Of a DNA stretch of 64,000 nt, positions 41,483 through 50,060 are shown piece by piece. This DNA comes from Porphyrobacter sp. HT-58-2. GTDB taxonomy: Bacteria; Pseudomonadota; Alphaproteobacteria; Sphingomonadales; Sphingomonadaceae. Within the stretch, counting starts at the first letter, position 1. The number at the start of each line of letters is the position of its first letter. The DNA is taken from NCBI RefSeq assembly GCF_002952215.1, contig NZ_CP022600.1, positions 248,001 through 312,000 of the forward strand. The letters are read 5' to 3'. The notes under the pieces were generated by a model that worked only from the letters and a program-made list of their open reading frames with translations, was not told the DNA's origin and ran no database searches. The position numbers were made by a program, and so were the translations under genes.

Positions 41483-41679
41483 GAGCGACCTTTGCCGAGG
41501 CCGCAGCCTGTTGGGCAGGGCTTGCCGCCCGCCTGCTGGGCTGGCGACCGGCCGACTTCTGGAGCGCAACGCCCGGCGAACTGGCGATGGCCCTGACCGA
41601 ACCCGAACCCTTCGCCGCTTTCCCCCCGCCCAGCCGCGAAGAGATTGCCCGAATGATGGAGCGCGATGGACATGAATGA
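41479..41679 (+). CDS. Phage tail assembly chaperone (GTA gp10.1)
   Basis: A 66-residue protein: CWAGLAARLLGWRPADFWSATPGELAMAL is the core of the small tail-assembly-chaperone family (rcc01693-like). It overlaps gp10 (ATGA) and the tape-measure gene by 14 bp. Confidence 0.85.
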   Translation: MRATFAEAAACWAGLAARLLGWRPADFWSATPGELAMALTEPEPFAAFPPPSREEIARMMERDGHE

Positions 41680-42256
41680 CAGTTTCGAAGAACTCGTGAT
41701 CGACGTGCGCGCTCGCACCGATGGCTTCGCCAGCGACGTGGAAACCATGCGACGCACGCTCGACGGATCGCTGCTCGATGGATTCAACCGGGCAGGCAAT
41801 GTGCTCGAGAACGGACTGCTGGCAGCACTGCGCCGCGGCAGCCTCGGCTTTGACGACCTCAAGCGAGTGGCCTTCAATGCTCTCAACGAGATCGCCTCCT
41901 ATGCCCTTCAGTCGGGTCTCTCCAGCCTGCTTGGCGGCAGTGCAGGCGGGGCGGGCGGCGGAGGGGGCCTGGGCAGTCTGATCGGCAATGCTGTCGGCGC
42001 TCTGTTTGGTCTTCCGGGACGGGCGACGGGCGGGCCGGTGGCGCCAGGCCGCGCCTATTTGGTTGGTGAGCGCGGGCCGGAGGTGTTCGTGCCCACCTCT
42101 GCGGGGCGGGTCGAAACCGGTGCTGGAGCGGCGGGTCGCGATGTGCGGGTGGCGATTGCAATCGCGGTACCGCGCGGACAGGCAGCGCCTACCGCCATGC
42201 AGCGCTCATCCCGCCAGATTGCAAGCGCAGTGCGGCGCTCGCTGCAGCAGGTCTGA
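41666..42256 (+). CDS. GTA tape-measure protein (gp11), very short
   Basis: A 196-residue tail tape measure, close in size to the RcGTA protein (about 220). FEELVIDVRARTDGFASDVETMRRTLDGSL is the N-terminal tape-measure type, then a glycine-rich hydrophobic region (GSAGGAGGGGGLGSLIGNAVGALFGLPG) and GGPVAPGRAYLVGERGPEVFVP, the family-wide C-terminal signature. The small size implies a tail much shorter than in lambda-like phages. ATG 41666 or 41672 are both possible. Confidence 0.9.
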   Translation: MDMNDSFEELVIDVRARTDGFASDVETMRRTLDGSLLDGFNRAGNVLENGLLAALRRGSLGFDDLKRVAFNALNEIASYALQSGLSSLLGGSAGGAGGGGGLGSLIGNAVGALFGLPGRATGGPVAPGRAYLVGERGPEVFVPTSAGRVETGAGAAGRDVRVAIAIAVPRGQAAPTAMQRSSRQIASAVRRSLQQV

Positions 42257-42271
42257 GGCAGGAGCTGCGCC

Positions 42272-44593
42272 ATGGCATTCTGGCTGGCACGCGAACGGCG
42301 CGCGCAGGAAAGCACCTTCATGCAGCGGTTCGATCCGCGCTTCTGGACCGTCAACTTCCCACGGCCGGCCATGGCCTCGGTCGTGACACTGGGGCCGGAT
42401 GCCCTGCGGATTGATGTCGAACTTCATCACGCAGGCGAACTGGTGGGGTTGATCTGGGACAGTGCCGACACACTCGATCACCCGCTGCTCGCCTACGAAA
42501 CCGATCGTGATTACTCGCACACCACGCTTAGCTTCCGCTGGCAGTCGGAAGGGGTCATTGCGCTCGATCAGCCCAACGGACCGACGCTGACAATCGAAGG
42601 TCGCGATGCAGCGGGCCAGCCGCGCATCTGGTATGTCCGGCTGTGGAATTACGCCGAAGGCACGCCGATTGACGCCCGGATAACCTTGCCGTTCTCATCG
42701 CTGGAAAGCGGCTTTGGGCTGCCAGGCGAGCCGATCCACGCGCAAGACATCGACCGGATGTTCATTTCACTGGTGGCACCGGGCTATGTCGCAAGCAGTA
42801 CTGCCCCCCTCGCCAGCCGCTTCAATGGCTCGGTGGTAATGTCCGAAATCAGCACCGATGGCGCGCACGGGATGCTTGAACTGGGCGACGTGCTGCTGCC
42901 TCCGCATGGCGAGCGGATGGCGACAGCCTATGACGATGCCTACAACCAGACCCCAGCGCGGCTGCTACGCGGCGTCATCGGACTCGGCTACCGGGAGGAT
43001 GTCGTCCACTATGTGGGGATGAGCCACTTCATGCGGCTCGCGCGGGAGGCGGGCGGCAACCTCTGGGTGGCCCCTGGCGGAGAGCTCTGCACCCCAGCAT
43101 CGCGGTGGCACGCGAACTTCTTCGAACTGGCGCGGGCCGAAGACCTCGAAGTGATCGTTTCACTTAGTTACGAGGTATTCGACGCCTATTGCCCTGAAAG
43201 CTGGAAACAGCGCACCGCCAGCGGTGCTCCCGCACTGACGGGGTGGGTACCGCCATCGAGCCTGCTATCTCCTGCCCAGCAACCTGCAATGGCATGGCTG
43301 GCCGAGGTTGCAGCTGCCTTTGTTGTGCTGCTCGAAACAGCGGGACAGCCGGTGCGCTTCCAGATCGGCGAGCCCTGGTGGTGGATCACGCCATCGCGCG
43401 AAATCTGCCTTTACGACGATGCCGCAAGGGCCGCGTTCGGCGGCAATCCGCCCGTGATCACCGACATGGCTGCGCCGCTCGATGCCTCGGCGGTTGCGCT
43501 GCTGGATGCGGCGGGAGATCTGCTGGCGCAATCGACCGCTGCTCTGACAGCTGCTGTCAGAGCAGCCGCCCAGGCCGAGGCCGAAGTGCTGCTGCTGGCC
43601 TTCACCCCGACCATCCTTGCGGCGGACATGCCCGAACTCTACCGCGCCAACCTGCCGACCGGGTGGGCTGCGCCGGCCTTCGACCGCCTACAGCTTGAAG
43701 ATTACGACTGGCTCACGGCAGGGGCCGATGCTGCGCGGCGGTCCGCCTATGCCTTCGTCGATGCACGCCTCGGCTATGCTTTGGCCGATCAGGATTATCT
43801 TGCAGGCTTCGTGCTTGATCCGGCTGATGCTGAACAGTTCTGGACGCGGATCGATGCCGGGATCGACGAGGCCGCCGCACGCGGCATTCCGCGTCGCTAT
43901 GTCTGGGCGCTGCCGCAGATCAACCGCGATGGTTTCACTCGCCTCGCCCCCGCTTCGGAGCAAGCCATGAACCCGTTCGACAACGTGCTCTACCCCTTTG
44001 CGCTGGGGCGCAGCGCCTCGGTTGCGCCTGAATTCTCGACTTCGATCGCAGTCACTGCTTCAGGGCATGAGCGGCGCAATTCGCTGTGGGCCGACGCGCG
44101 GCTACATTTCGATGTCGGGCCAGGCATCCGGTCGGAACCGGAACTGTCGGAACTGATCGCCTTTTTCCGTGCCCGCCGCGGCCCAGCCCGAGGCTTCAGG
44201 ATCATGGATCCGTTTGACAACAGCTCCAACGGGATGACCAGCGCGCCGACAATGCTCGATCAGCTGATCGGTGTAGGCGATGGGTTGGTCGCCGACTTCC
44301 AGCTAATCAAGTCCTATGGCGGCGCTGAACCTCAGGTTCGGCCAATCACCCGCCCTCGCCCTGAAACCTTGATGGTCAGCATCGGCGGCGTTGCCAGCAC
44401 CGCATGGACGCTGGGGGAAAAGGGCCTGCTGCGCCTGCTGGCCGCACCTCCTGCCGGCGCCGAAGTCCGCGCTGGCTTTCGCTTCGATGTACCGGTGCGC
44501 TTTGCCGAAGACCGACTTGATGTCTCGGCCGTCAACTTCGCCGCTGGGGAGGCGCCATCGGTGCCGCTGATCGAGATCAGGGAAGCCGTGTGA
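42272..44593 (+). CDS. GTA gp12, DUF2460 protein with a 570-residue N-terminal extension
   Basis: A 773-residue protein. The last 200 residues (NVLYPFALGRSASVAPEFSTSIAVTASGHERRNSLWADARLHFDVGPG to the end) are DUF2460, which is the whole of RcGTA gp12, the distal-tail protein. The first 570 residues have beta-rich strands up to about residue 200, then alternating helices and strands that look like a TIM-barrel-like region (EDLEVIVSLSYEVFD, PVRFQIGEPWWWITP, RRYVWALPQINRDGF). The GEPWWW segment is what a catalytic or ligand-binding loop of such a barrel would look like. Fold assignment for the extension is inference. It ends on the gp13 start (TGATG). Confidence 0.85.
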   Translation: MAFWLARERRAQESTFMQRFDPRFWTVNFPRPAMASVVTLGPDALRIDVELHHAGELVGLIWDSADTLDHPLLAYETDRDYSHTTLSFRWQSEGVIALDQPNGPTLTIEGRDAAGQPRIWYVRLWNYAEGTPIDARITLPFSSLESGFGLPGEPIHAQDIDRMFISLVAPGYVASSTAPLASRFNGSVVMSEISTDGAHGMLELGDVLLPPHGERMATAYDDAYNQTPARLLRGVIGLGYREDVVHYVGMSHFMRLAREAGGNLWVAPGGELCTPASRWHANFFELARAEDLEVIVSLSYEVFDAYCPESWKQRTASGAPALTGWVPPSSLLSPAQQPAMAWLAEVAAAFVVLLETAGQPVRFQIGEPWWWITPSREICLYDDAARAAFGGNPPVITDMAAPLDASAVALLDAAGDLLAQSTAALTAAVRAAAQAEAEVLLLAFTPTILAADMPELYRANLPTGWAAPAFDRLQLEDYDWLTAGADAARRSAYAFVDARLGYALADQDYLAGFVLDPADAEQFWTRIDAGIDEAAARGIPRRYVWALPQINRDGFTRLAPASEQAMNPFDNVLYPFALGRSASVAPEFSTSIAVTASGHERRNSLWADARLHFDVGPGIRSEPELSELIAFFRARRGPARGFRIMDPFDNSSNGMTSAPTMLDQLIGVGDGLVADFQLIKSYGGAEPQVRPITRPRPETLMVSIGGVASTAWTLGEKGLLRLLAAPPAGAEVRAGFRFDVPVRFAEDRLDVSAVNFAAGEAPSVPLIEIREAV

Positions 44594-45402
44594 TGCGGGT
44601 GTTCTTTGACCGCGAGCTGGACACGGTTGCGACCTTTTGGCGCATCTATCGCCGTGACGGCGTGGCGCTTGCGTTTACCAGCCATGACCGCGACCTGACA
44701 TTCGGCGGAATCCGGCACCTTGCTGCCCCAGGCATGGTTCCGGCTGCGATCCGGCTCACGGCTGCGCTCTCCAATGACAGTGCTGAAGTGCAGGGCGCGC
44801 TCAATCACGATTCGATTGGCGCCGCCGATCTTGCCGCCGGTCTGTTTGACGAAGCTGCAGTCGAGATCGGGGCGGTCGACTGGGTGCGATTGGATCACCA
44901 CACGCTCTACACCGGCACGATCGGGCGGATCGAAGATGACGGCACGCAATTCGCTGCGGAATTGCGATCAAGCAAGAGCCTGCTGGAACGGGATCTCGTG
45001 CCGCGCACCAGCCCGACCTGCCGAGCAGAATTCTGCGGTCGCGGCTGCGGTCTGGCAGCGTCACACCTGACGTCCAAGCGGGCCGTGGCGGAAATACATC
45101 TTGAAAACAACCGGGTGCGGTTCATTGGCATTGCTGGAGCAGATTATATCGACGGGCGACTGCGGTTCCTCTCCGGGCCACAGACAGGCGTTGCCTTCAG
45201 AATTGTCGCTGCCGAGGAAGAATGGCTGACGCTCGACCGCCCGCTTGTTGAAGGAACGGCGATCGGAGCGCGCGCCGAACTGCGCGAGGGCTGCGATCAC
45301 ACTCTGGCGACCTGCGCGGGGCGTTTTGCCAATGCCATCAACTTCCGGGGCGAGCCGTTTCTGCCGGGCAATGATCTCCTCGCCCGGCAAGGTCAGCCAT
45401 GA
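44593..45402 (+). CDS. GTA gp13, DUF2163 tail hub protein
   Basis: A 269-residue DUF2163 protein: RVFFDRELDTVATFWRIYRRDGVALAFTSHDRDLTFGGIRHL and the C-terminal segment TCRAEFCGRGCGLAASHL to CAGRFANAINFRGEPFLPGNDLL are unmistakable. Several cysteines are consistent with the iron-sulfur or zinc site known for the hub of RcGTA. It starts at ATG 44593 and overlaps gp14 (ATGA). Confidence 0.9.
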   Translation: MRVFFDRELDTVATFWRIYRRDGVALAFTSHDRDLTFGGIRHLAAPGMVPAAIRLTAALSNDSAEVQGALNHDSIGAADLAAGLFDEAAVEIGAVDWVRLDHHTLYTGTIGRIEDDGTQFAAELRSSKSLLERDLVPRTSPTCRAEFCGRGCGLAASHLTSKRAVAEIHLENNRVRFIGIAGADYIDGRLRFLSGPQTGVAFRIVAAEEEWLTLDRPLVEGTAIGARAELREGCDHTLATCAGRFANAINFRGEPFLPGNDLLARQGQP

Positions 45403-45818
45403 CCGACCGTGGTGAGGCGCTGGCATTGGCCGCCGTTGAACTGGTGGGCTGCCCCTTCCGGCTGCACGGACGTGATCCTGCGACCGGCCTAGACTGCATC
45501 GGGCTTGTGTCCGCCGCCATGGCTGCGAGCGGTGGGCAGCCGGTGCCGCCCAGCGGCTATGCGTTGCGAAACCTTGCCATCGACCACTGGCTGCCCTTGG
45601 CCACCCGCTCAGGCCTCGTGCCTTCGCTCGGGCCTGTGCGCAGCGGGGATGTGCTGTTGATCACGCTGGCGCACTGCCAGCACCATGTCGTGATCGCCGC
45701 AGACGCTCAGAGTATCATTCATGCCCATGCTGGGCTCAGGCGGGTGGTCCGTCAACAAATCGACCGCACCTGGCAGATCCGCGCCAAGTGGCGTCTCGCG
45801 CCACAAATGAAAGGCTGA
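45399..45818 (+). CDS. GTA gp14, NlpC/P60 cell-wall peptidase
   Basis: A 139-residue cysteine peptidase of the NlpC/P60 group: catalytic Cys33 in GLDCIGLV, His in CQHHVVIAA and the third polar residue in HAHAGLRR. In a GTA tail tip it cleaves peptidoglycan of the recipient during DNA entry. The gene lies between gp13 and gp15 as in RcGTA. Confidence 0.9.
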   Translation: MTDRGEALALAAVELVGCPFRLHGRDPATGLDCIGLVSAAMAASGGQPVPPSGYALRNLAIDHWLPLATRSGLVPSLGPVRSGDVLLITLAHCQHHVVIAADAQSIIHAHAGLRRVVRQQIDRTWQIRAKWRLAPQMKG

Positions 45819-45822
45819 TCTC

Positions 45823-48006
45823 ATGGCCACATTGGTTCTTACCGCAGTTGGTAGCGCGATCGGCGGGCCGGTCGGCGGCTCGATCGGAGCACTGATAGGC
45901 CAACAGATCGACATGCGGATTTTCAGCGGCGGCGCCCGGCAGGGGCCACGTCTGCGCGAACTGACAATCAGCAGCTCAAGCTATGGCCAACCCATCCCCC
46001 GTCAATTCGGCCGGATGCGTGTGCCGGGATCGGTGATCTGGTCAACCGATCTCATCGAAAGCAAGCGCAAGCAGAAGGGGCGCAAGGGACAGCCCTCCAC
46101 TGTAGTCTATTCCTACACTGCTTCTTTTGCCGTGGCGCTGTCGAGCACGCCGATTGCGCGGCTGGGCAAGGTGTGGGCTGACGGCAACCTGCTTCGCGGC
46201 GCCCTAGGTGACCTCAAGACCGGCGGGAGTCTGCGGTTCTATCAGGGCTTCGGCGATGATCCGCTGGATCCCCTGATTGCCGCCGCCAAGGGCAATCAGG
46301 CACCCGCCTTCCGTGACTGTGCCTATGTCGTGTTCGAGGATCTCGATCTCGGAGACTACGGCAACCGCATCCCCGCGCTGAGCTTCGAGATTTTTGCCGA
46401 AGGTGGGGATGACAGCGTATCGCTGGCCCAGCTGGTTCCCGGTACACGGCCTGCCGAACCCGTTCAGGAACTGGCTCACGCCCGCGGTTTCGCTGACGAG
46501 GGCGGCGCGCTTGCCTCGACGCTCGCTGCTATTGATCAGGTCATCCCGCTGGTCTGCATGTCAGGTTCGGACGGGCTTACGATCGCGCAGCAAGGCAGCT
46601 CTGGTCAGGACATTCTGACGCTGCCCCAACAGCTTGCTGGCGATGGGCCGGTTCAAGCGGATCCGGGGAGCAAGCAAAGATCCGGCGCGCCAGCGCTGCA
46701 GCCTGCAGCCTTGCGGTATTATGACGAAGAGCGCGACTATCAGACCGGGGTCCAGCGCGCCCTTGGCGCGAAGCAGGCAGGCCGTGAACTGATGATCGAC
46801 CTGCCTGCCACTATGACCGCAGGCGGCGCGCGACAACTGGCCAACGAAGCCGCCAATCGGGCGCGTTGGCAGCACGAAACCGTAAGATGGCGCATCGGCG
46901 AACTCGATCCACGCATCGTTCCAGGAACCATCGTTCGACTCCCGGAGATGCCCGGAAAGTGGCTGATGCGCAGTTGGGAGTGGCTCGATCGCGGAGTCGA
47001 GCTTGAGCTGGAACGTCTTTCGCCAGATCTCAGCCAAGCGCCAACAAGCGATCCGGGCGAGAGCCTGCAACCGTCCGACCTGCCAATCCCGGAGACCCGG
47101 TTGCTGGTGGTAGAGCTGCCTTCGGATGCGAAAGCAGGGCCAGATCAGTCGCAGATTTTCGCGGCAGCTTCAGCCGCAAACGGTGCCTGGCGCGGAGCAG
47201 CGTTGTTCGCAGTACAGGGCACAAGCCTTGCGGAGTTGGGATCGACCGGTTCGCAACGTGCCATCATGGGAATTCTGGAAGAGCCCCTCCCTTCCTCCCG
47301 GGGGCTGGTGCTCGAGCGCAGAGCGAGCGTTGTCATTGCCCTTGTCGCAGATGACCTTGCGCTTGGCGACACTGACATAAGCGGGCTTGCAGCTGGCGCG
47401 AACCGGGCGCTGATCGGCGATGAAGTTGTGCAGTTCCTGCAGGCCGAGCCGCTAGGCGCTGGCCGCTGGCGTCTCAGCGGGCTGCTACGCGGACGTGCAG
47501 GGACAGAACCCGCGGCATTGCGAGGGCATTCAGGTCAGACGCCGGTACTTTTCATCGATGACAGCCTCAGTCCGCTTGATCCGCTGATGGTACCGCCGGT
47601 TGCTGCCTCGCGTGTCGCAGCGATAGGGATCGGCGATCCAGAGGCAGTCATTGCCCCGCTCGCCAACCCCGGATTGTCGCGCCGACCACTCTGCCCCGTC
47701 CACCCCAGGACGACGACCACAAGCGATGGGTCGCGTGTTTTCCGCTGGACCCGCCGAGCCCGCGGGCAGTGGCGCTGGGACAACGAGCAGGAAGTGCCGC
47801 TGGTGGAGGAACGGGAACTTTATCTGGTCGGCTACGGCCCCGTCGAATCACCCCGTGCGACCTGGCAACGCGACAAGCCATGGCTGCAATTAACGGGTGC
47901 CGAACTGAACGCACTCATTACCTCCCATGGTGCCGGGAAACTGTGGGTGCAGCAGATCGGCACATACGACAGCTCGTCACCTTTGCTGCTCGCTGCGCTC
48001 ACCTGA
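45823..48006 (+). CDS. GTA gp15, tail tip / host-specificity protein, short form
   Basis: A 727-residue tail protein. The start (ATLVLTAVGSAIGGPVGGSIGALIGQQID) matches RcGTA gp15, and so do RLRELTISSSSYGQPIPRQFGRMRVPGSVIWSTD and later EMPGKWLMRSWEWLDRGVELELERL. The RcGTA protein has about 1300 residues, with a TIM-barrel glycosidase-like domain between the N-terminal and central parts; here the segment from GGLSR-like strands to the phage-tail domain is continuous without room for a barrel. It would carry the remaining baseplate and receptor-contact functions. Confidence 0.9.
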   Translation: MATLVLTAVGSAIGGPVGGSIGALIGQQIDMRIFSGGARQGPRLRELTISSSSYGQPIPRQFGRMRVPGSVIWSTDLIESKRKQKGRKGQPSTVVYSYTASFAVALSSTPIARLGKVWADGNLLRGALGDLKTGGSLRFYQGFGDDPLDPLIAAAKGNQAPAFRDCAYVVFEDLDLGDYGNRIPALSFEIFAEGGDDSVSLAQLVPGTRPAEPVQELAHARGFADEGGALASTLAAIDQVIPLVCMSGSDGLTIAQQGSSGQDILTLPQQLAGDGPVQADPGSKQRSGAPALQPAALRYYDEERDYQTGVQRALGAKQAGRELMIDLPATMTAGGARQLANEAANRARWQHETVRWRIGELDPRIVPGTIVRLPEMPGKWLMRSWEWLDRGVELELERLSPDLSQAPTSDPGESLQPSDLPIPETRLLVVELPSDAKAGPDQSQIFAAASAANGAWRGAALFAVQGTSLAELGSTGSQRAIMGILEEPLPSSRGLVLERRASVVIALVADDLALGDTDISGLAAGANRALIGDEVVQFLQAEPLGAGRWRLSGLLRGRAGTEPAALRGHSGQTPVLFIDDSLSPLDPLMVPPVAASRVAAIGIGDPEAVIAPLANPGLSRRPLCPVHPRTTTTSDGSRVFRWTRRARGQWRWDNEQEVPLVEERELYLVGYGPVESPRATWQRDKPWLQLTGAELNALITSHGAGKLWVQQIGTYDSSSPLLLAALT

Positions 48007-48025
48007 CCAAACCGGAGGCTCTTTC

Positions 48026-48490
48026 ATGTCCGACCCCGTAAGTTTTCCGACTATCACTCCTTATCTCGGCCTGCCGCTGCTGATCCCGGGTCAGGCCCAA
48101 AAGGAATTCTTCGTCAATCATGCCCTTGCAATTCTCGATGCTACTCGAGCGAGGGTGGTCAATGCCTCTTTGGCCGTCCCACCCGCATCGGCCAGCGATG
48201 GCGAGTGCTTTCGCATCATCGCAGGTGCGGAACTGGCGTGGGATGGGCGGATCGATCAGATCGCGGTCAGAACCGGCGATGACTGGCATTACATTGTACC
48301 ACGCGAAGGCATGTCCATTTTTGACGATGCCGCCGGACAAATACTTGTCTTCAGGAATGGCTGGGAGCGAGCCGACGCTCCGCCTTTGCCCTCGGGCGGC
48401 TCCACAATTGATGTCGAAGCGCGGGCCGCCATTATGGGGCTGATACAGTCATTGCAGACAGTTGGTGTCCTTGGCGCACCAGTGCCATAG
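48026..48490 (+). CDS. DUF2793 protein at the end of the GTA cluster
   Basis: A 154-residue DUF2793 protein: PYLGLPLLIPGQAQKEFFVNHALAILDATRARVVNAS is the family signature. DUF2793 modules are attached to GTA head-spike or tail-fibre proteins, and in this group a single-domain gene commonly closes the cluster. It follows gp15 by 20 bp with GGAGG upstream. Probably a structural protein that binds recipient surface polysaccharide, from analogy to RcGTA head spikes. Confidence 0.8.
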   Translation: MSDPVSFPTITPYLGLPLLIPGQAQKEFFVNHALAILDATRARVVNASLAVPPASASDGECFRIIAGAELAWDGRIDQIAVRTGDDWHYIVPREGMSIFDDAAGQILVFRNGWERADAPPLPSGGSTIDVEARAAIMGLIQSLQTVGVLGAPVP

Positions 48491-48492
48491 GT

Positions 48493-48538
48493 CGGAGAAA
48501 TGGCGGTTTCGCGCGTATCTCCGGTTCAAAATTTTTTG
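48493..48538 (+). terminator. Weak terminator candidate after the GTA cluster
   Basis: CGGAGA and TCTCCG (6-bp arms, long loop) directly follow the last GTA gene and TTTTTT follows 9 bases later. The stem is short, so this is a tentative call. Confidence 0.3.
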
Positions 48539-48658
48539 TTTGACGCCCTCATAGCGACATTCTTGCAACATTATCGCGGTATTGACGGCTTGCCTCATGC
48601 ATGGGGAAAAGATAGAGACAACCAGTGCCTCAAGTCTAAAACAAAGGGGAATTCTGTA

Positions 48659-49798
48659 ATGCGCAAACTCGTCATTGGGATGGCGATGGCTTCGACCGCG
48701 CTGACCACGCCTGCTCTGGCCCGTGATGGCCAGTGGTACATTCAGGGCGATGGCGGTGTCATGATCGTCCAAGATCAAAGCTTCGACGTGAACGGCGTCG
48801 AAGGCAACGCTTCCGCCGATTACGACACCGATTATGATTTCGGGGCCGCAGTCGGCTACGATTTCGGTGGCTTCCGCCTCGAAGCTGAAGCCAGCTATCG
48901 TGCTGCTGATCTTGATCAGGTCCGTGGCGGAACGCAGGGTCTGGCCCTTAATCCGCTGCCGGGTGGCGGTTTCAACACCTTCTCCGGCAACCGCGACGCG
49001 CTCGGTGAAGTCAACGCGCTCAGCTTTATGCTCAACGGTCTGGCCGATTTCGGCGACGATGACGGCCTGCAGGCCTTCGTTGGCGGTGGTGTTGGCGTGG
49101 CCCGTGTCGATCTGGATGGTCGCGTGAACGCAAACGGTCCGGGCGTCTGGAACGATTCCGACACGGGCTTCGCATGGCAGATTCTTGCCGGTATCCGTGC
49201 GCCGCTGAGCGATTCGTGGGATGTCGGCCTGAAGTATCGCTACTTCAATGCACCGGACATCAATCTGGTTGATCCGCTCGGTCGCTCGCTCGACACCAAG
49301 CTGGTGACGCATTCGCTGCTTGGCTCGATCACCTACAACTTCGGTGGTGAAGAGCCTGTTGCTGCGCCGGTTGCTGCGCCTCCGCCGCCGCCCCCGCCGC
49401 CCCCGCCGCCGCCTCCGCCCCCGCCGCCCCCGCCGCCCAAGGCTCCGTGCAACACGGGTCCGTACATCGTGTTCTTCGACTTTGATAAGTCGGACATCAC
49501 GGCTGAGGCTGCCAACATCCTCAACAGCGCCGTCACCGCCTATGCGAATTGCGGCACTGCGAGCGTGATGCTGGCCGGTCACACTGACCGCGCGGGCAGC
49601 GTTAAGTACAACGTCGGTCTGGCCGAACGTCGCAACGCGTCGGTTCGCAGCTACCTCACTGGCCGTGGCATCCCCGCTGGCCGTATTACCGGCGAAGCTT
49701 TCGGCGAATCGCAGCCGCGCGTTCCGACCGCAGATGGTGTGCGCGAAGCTCAGAACCGCCGCGTGGAAGTGACCTACGGCCCGGGCTCGGGCATGTAA
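48659..49798 (+). CDS. OmpA family outer-membrane protein
   Basis: A 379-residue porin-like OmpA. Signal peptide MRKLVIGMAMASTALTTPALA (cleavage after residue 21), an N-terminal 8-strand beta-barrel with alternating aromatic strands, a linker of about 20 consecutive prolines encoded by CCG/CCC codons, and a C-terminal peptidoglycan-binding OmpA domain (FFDFDKSDIT; GHTDRAGSVKYNVGLAERRNASVRSYL; NRRVEV). AAAGGGGAA precedes ATG 48659. It anchors the outer membrane to peptidoglycan. Confidence 0.95.
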   Translation: MRKLVIGMAMASTALTTPALARDGQWYIQGDGGVMIVQDQSFDVNGVEGNASADYDTDYDFGAAVGYDFGGFRLEAEASYRAADLDQVRGGTQGLALNPLPGGGFNTFSGNRDALGEVNALSFMLNGLADFGDDDGLQAFVGGGVGVARVDLDGRVNANGPGVWNDSDTGFAWQILAGIRAPLSDSWDVGLKYRYFNAPDINLVDPLGRSLDTKLVTHSLLGSITYNFGGEEPVAAPVAAPPPPPPPPPPPPPPPPPPPPKAPCNTGPYIVFFDFDKSDITAEAANILNSAVTAYANCGTASVMLAGHTDRAGSVKYNVGLAERRNASVRSYLTGRGIPAGRITGEAFGESQPRVPTADGVREAQNRRVEVTYGPGSGM

Positions 49799-49824
49799 GT
49801 CTCTGTTCCGCTGGAACACCAAAA

Positions 49825-49851
49825 GGGGCCGGAGAAATCCGGCCCCTTTTT
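49825..49851 (+). terminator. Rho-independent terminator of ompA
   Basis: GGGGCCGGA-GAAA-TCCGGCCCC followed by TTTTT, a 9-bp GC stem with a GAAA tetraloop 26 bp after the ompA stop. It is the strongest terminator in the window. Confidence 0.9.
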
Positions 49852-50060
49852 CGTTGGCTGATAAGTTTCCGACACACGCGCAAGCGCCATCACGGAACGC
49901 AAGCAGTCCAGCCCCTATTCGCCAAAAGTGCAGCGAATTGAAGCGGCGCTGGTGCGGCGACCGACATGACGGCTACCGCAAAGCGGCACTGTCACAAGAC
50001 GACGTCGCTCTTAGGGTAGGCTGAGGAAATCAAAAGATCGGCACCAGATTTACGCCGTCC

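Noticed and set aside
34349..48490. A prophage with integrase, attachment sites and lysis cassette
   Set aside because: No integrase, repressor, replication, holin or endolysin gene and no tRNA or direct-repeat att sites were found; gene order and the short tape measure fit a GTA.
49333..49536. Poly-glycine small open frame antisense to the OmpA linker
   Set aside because: It is just the reverse reading of the proline codons and has no start context.
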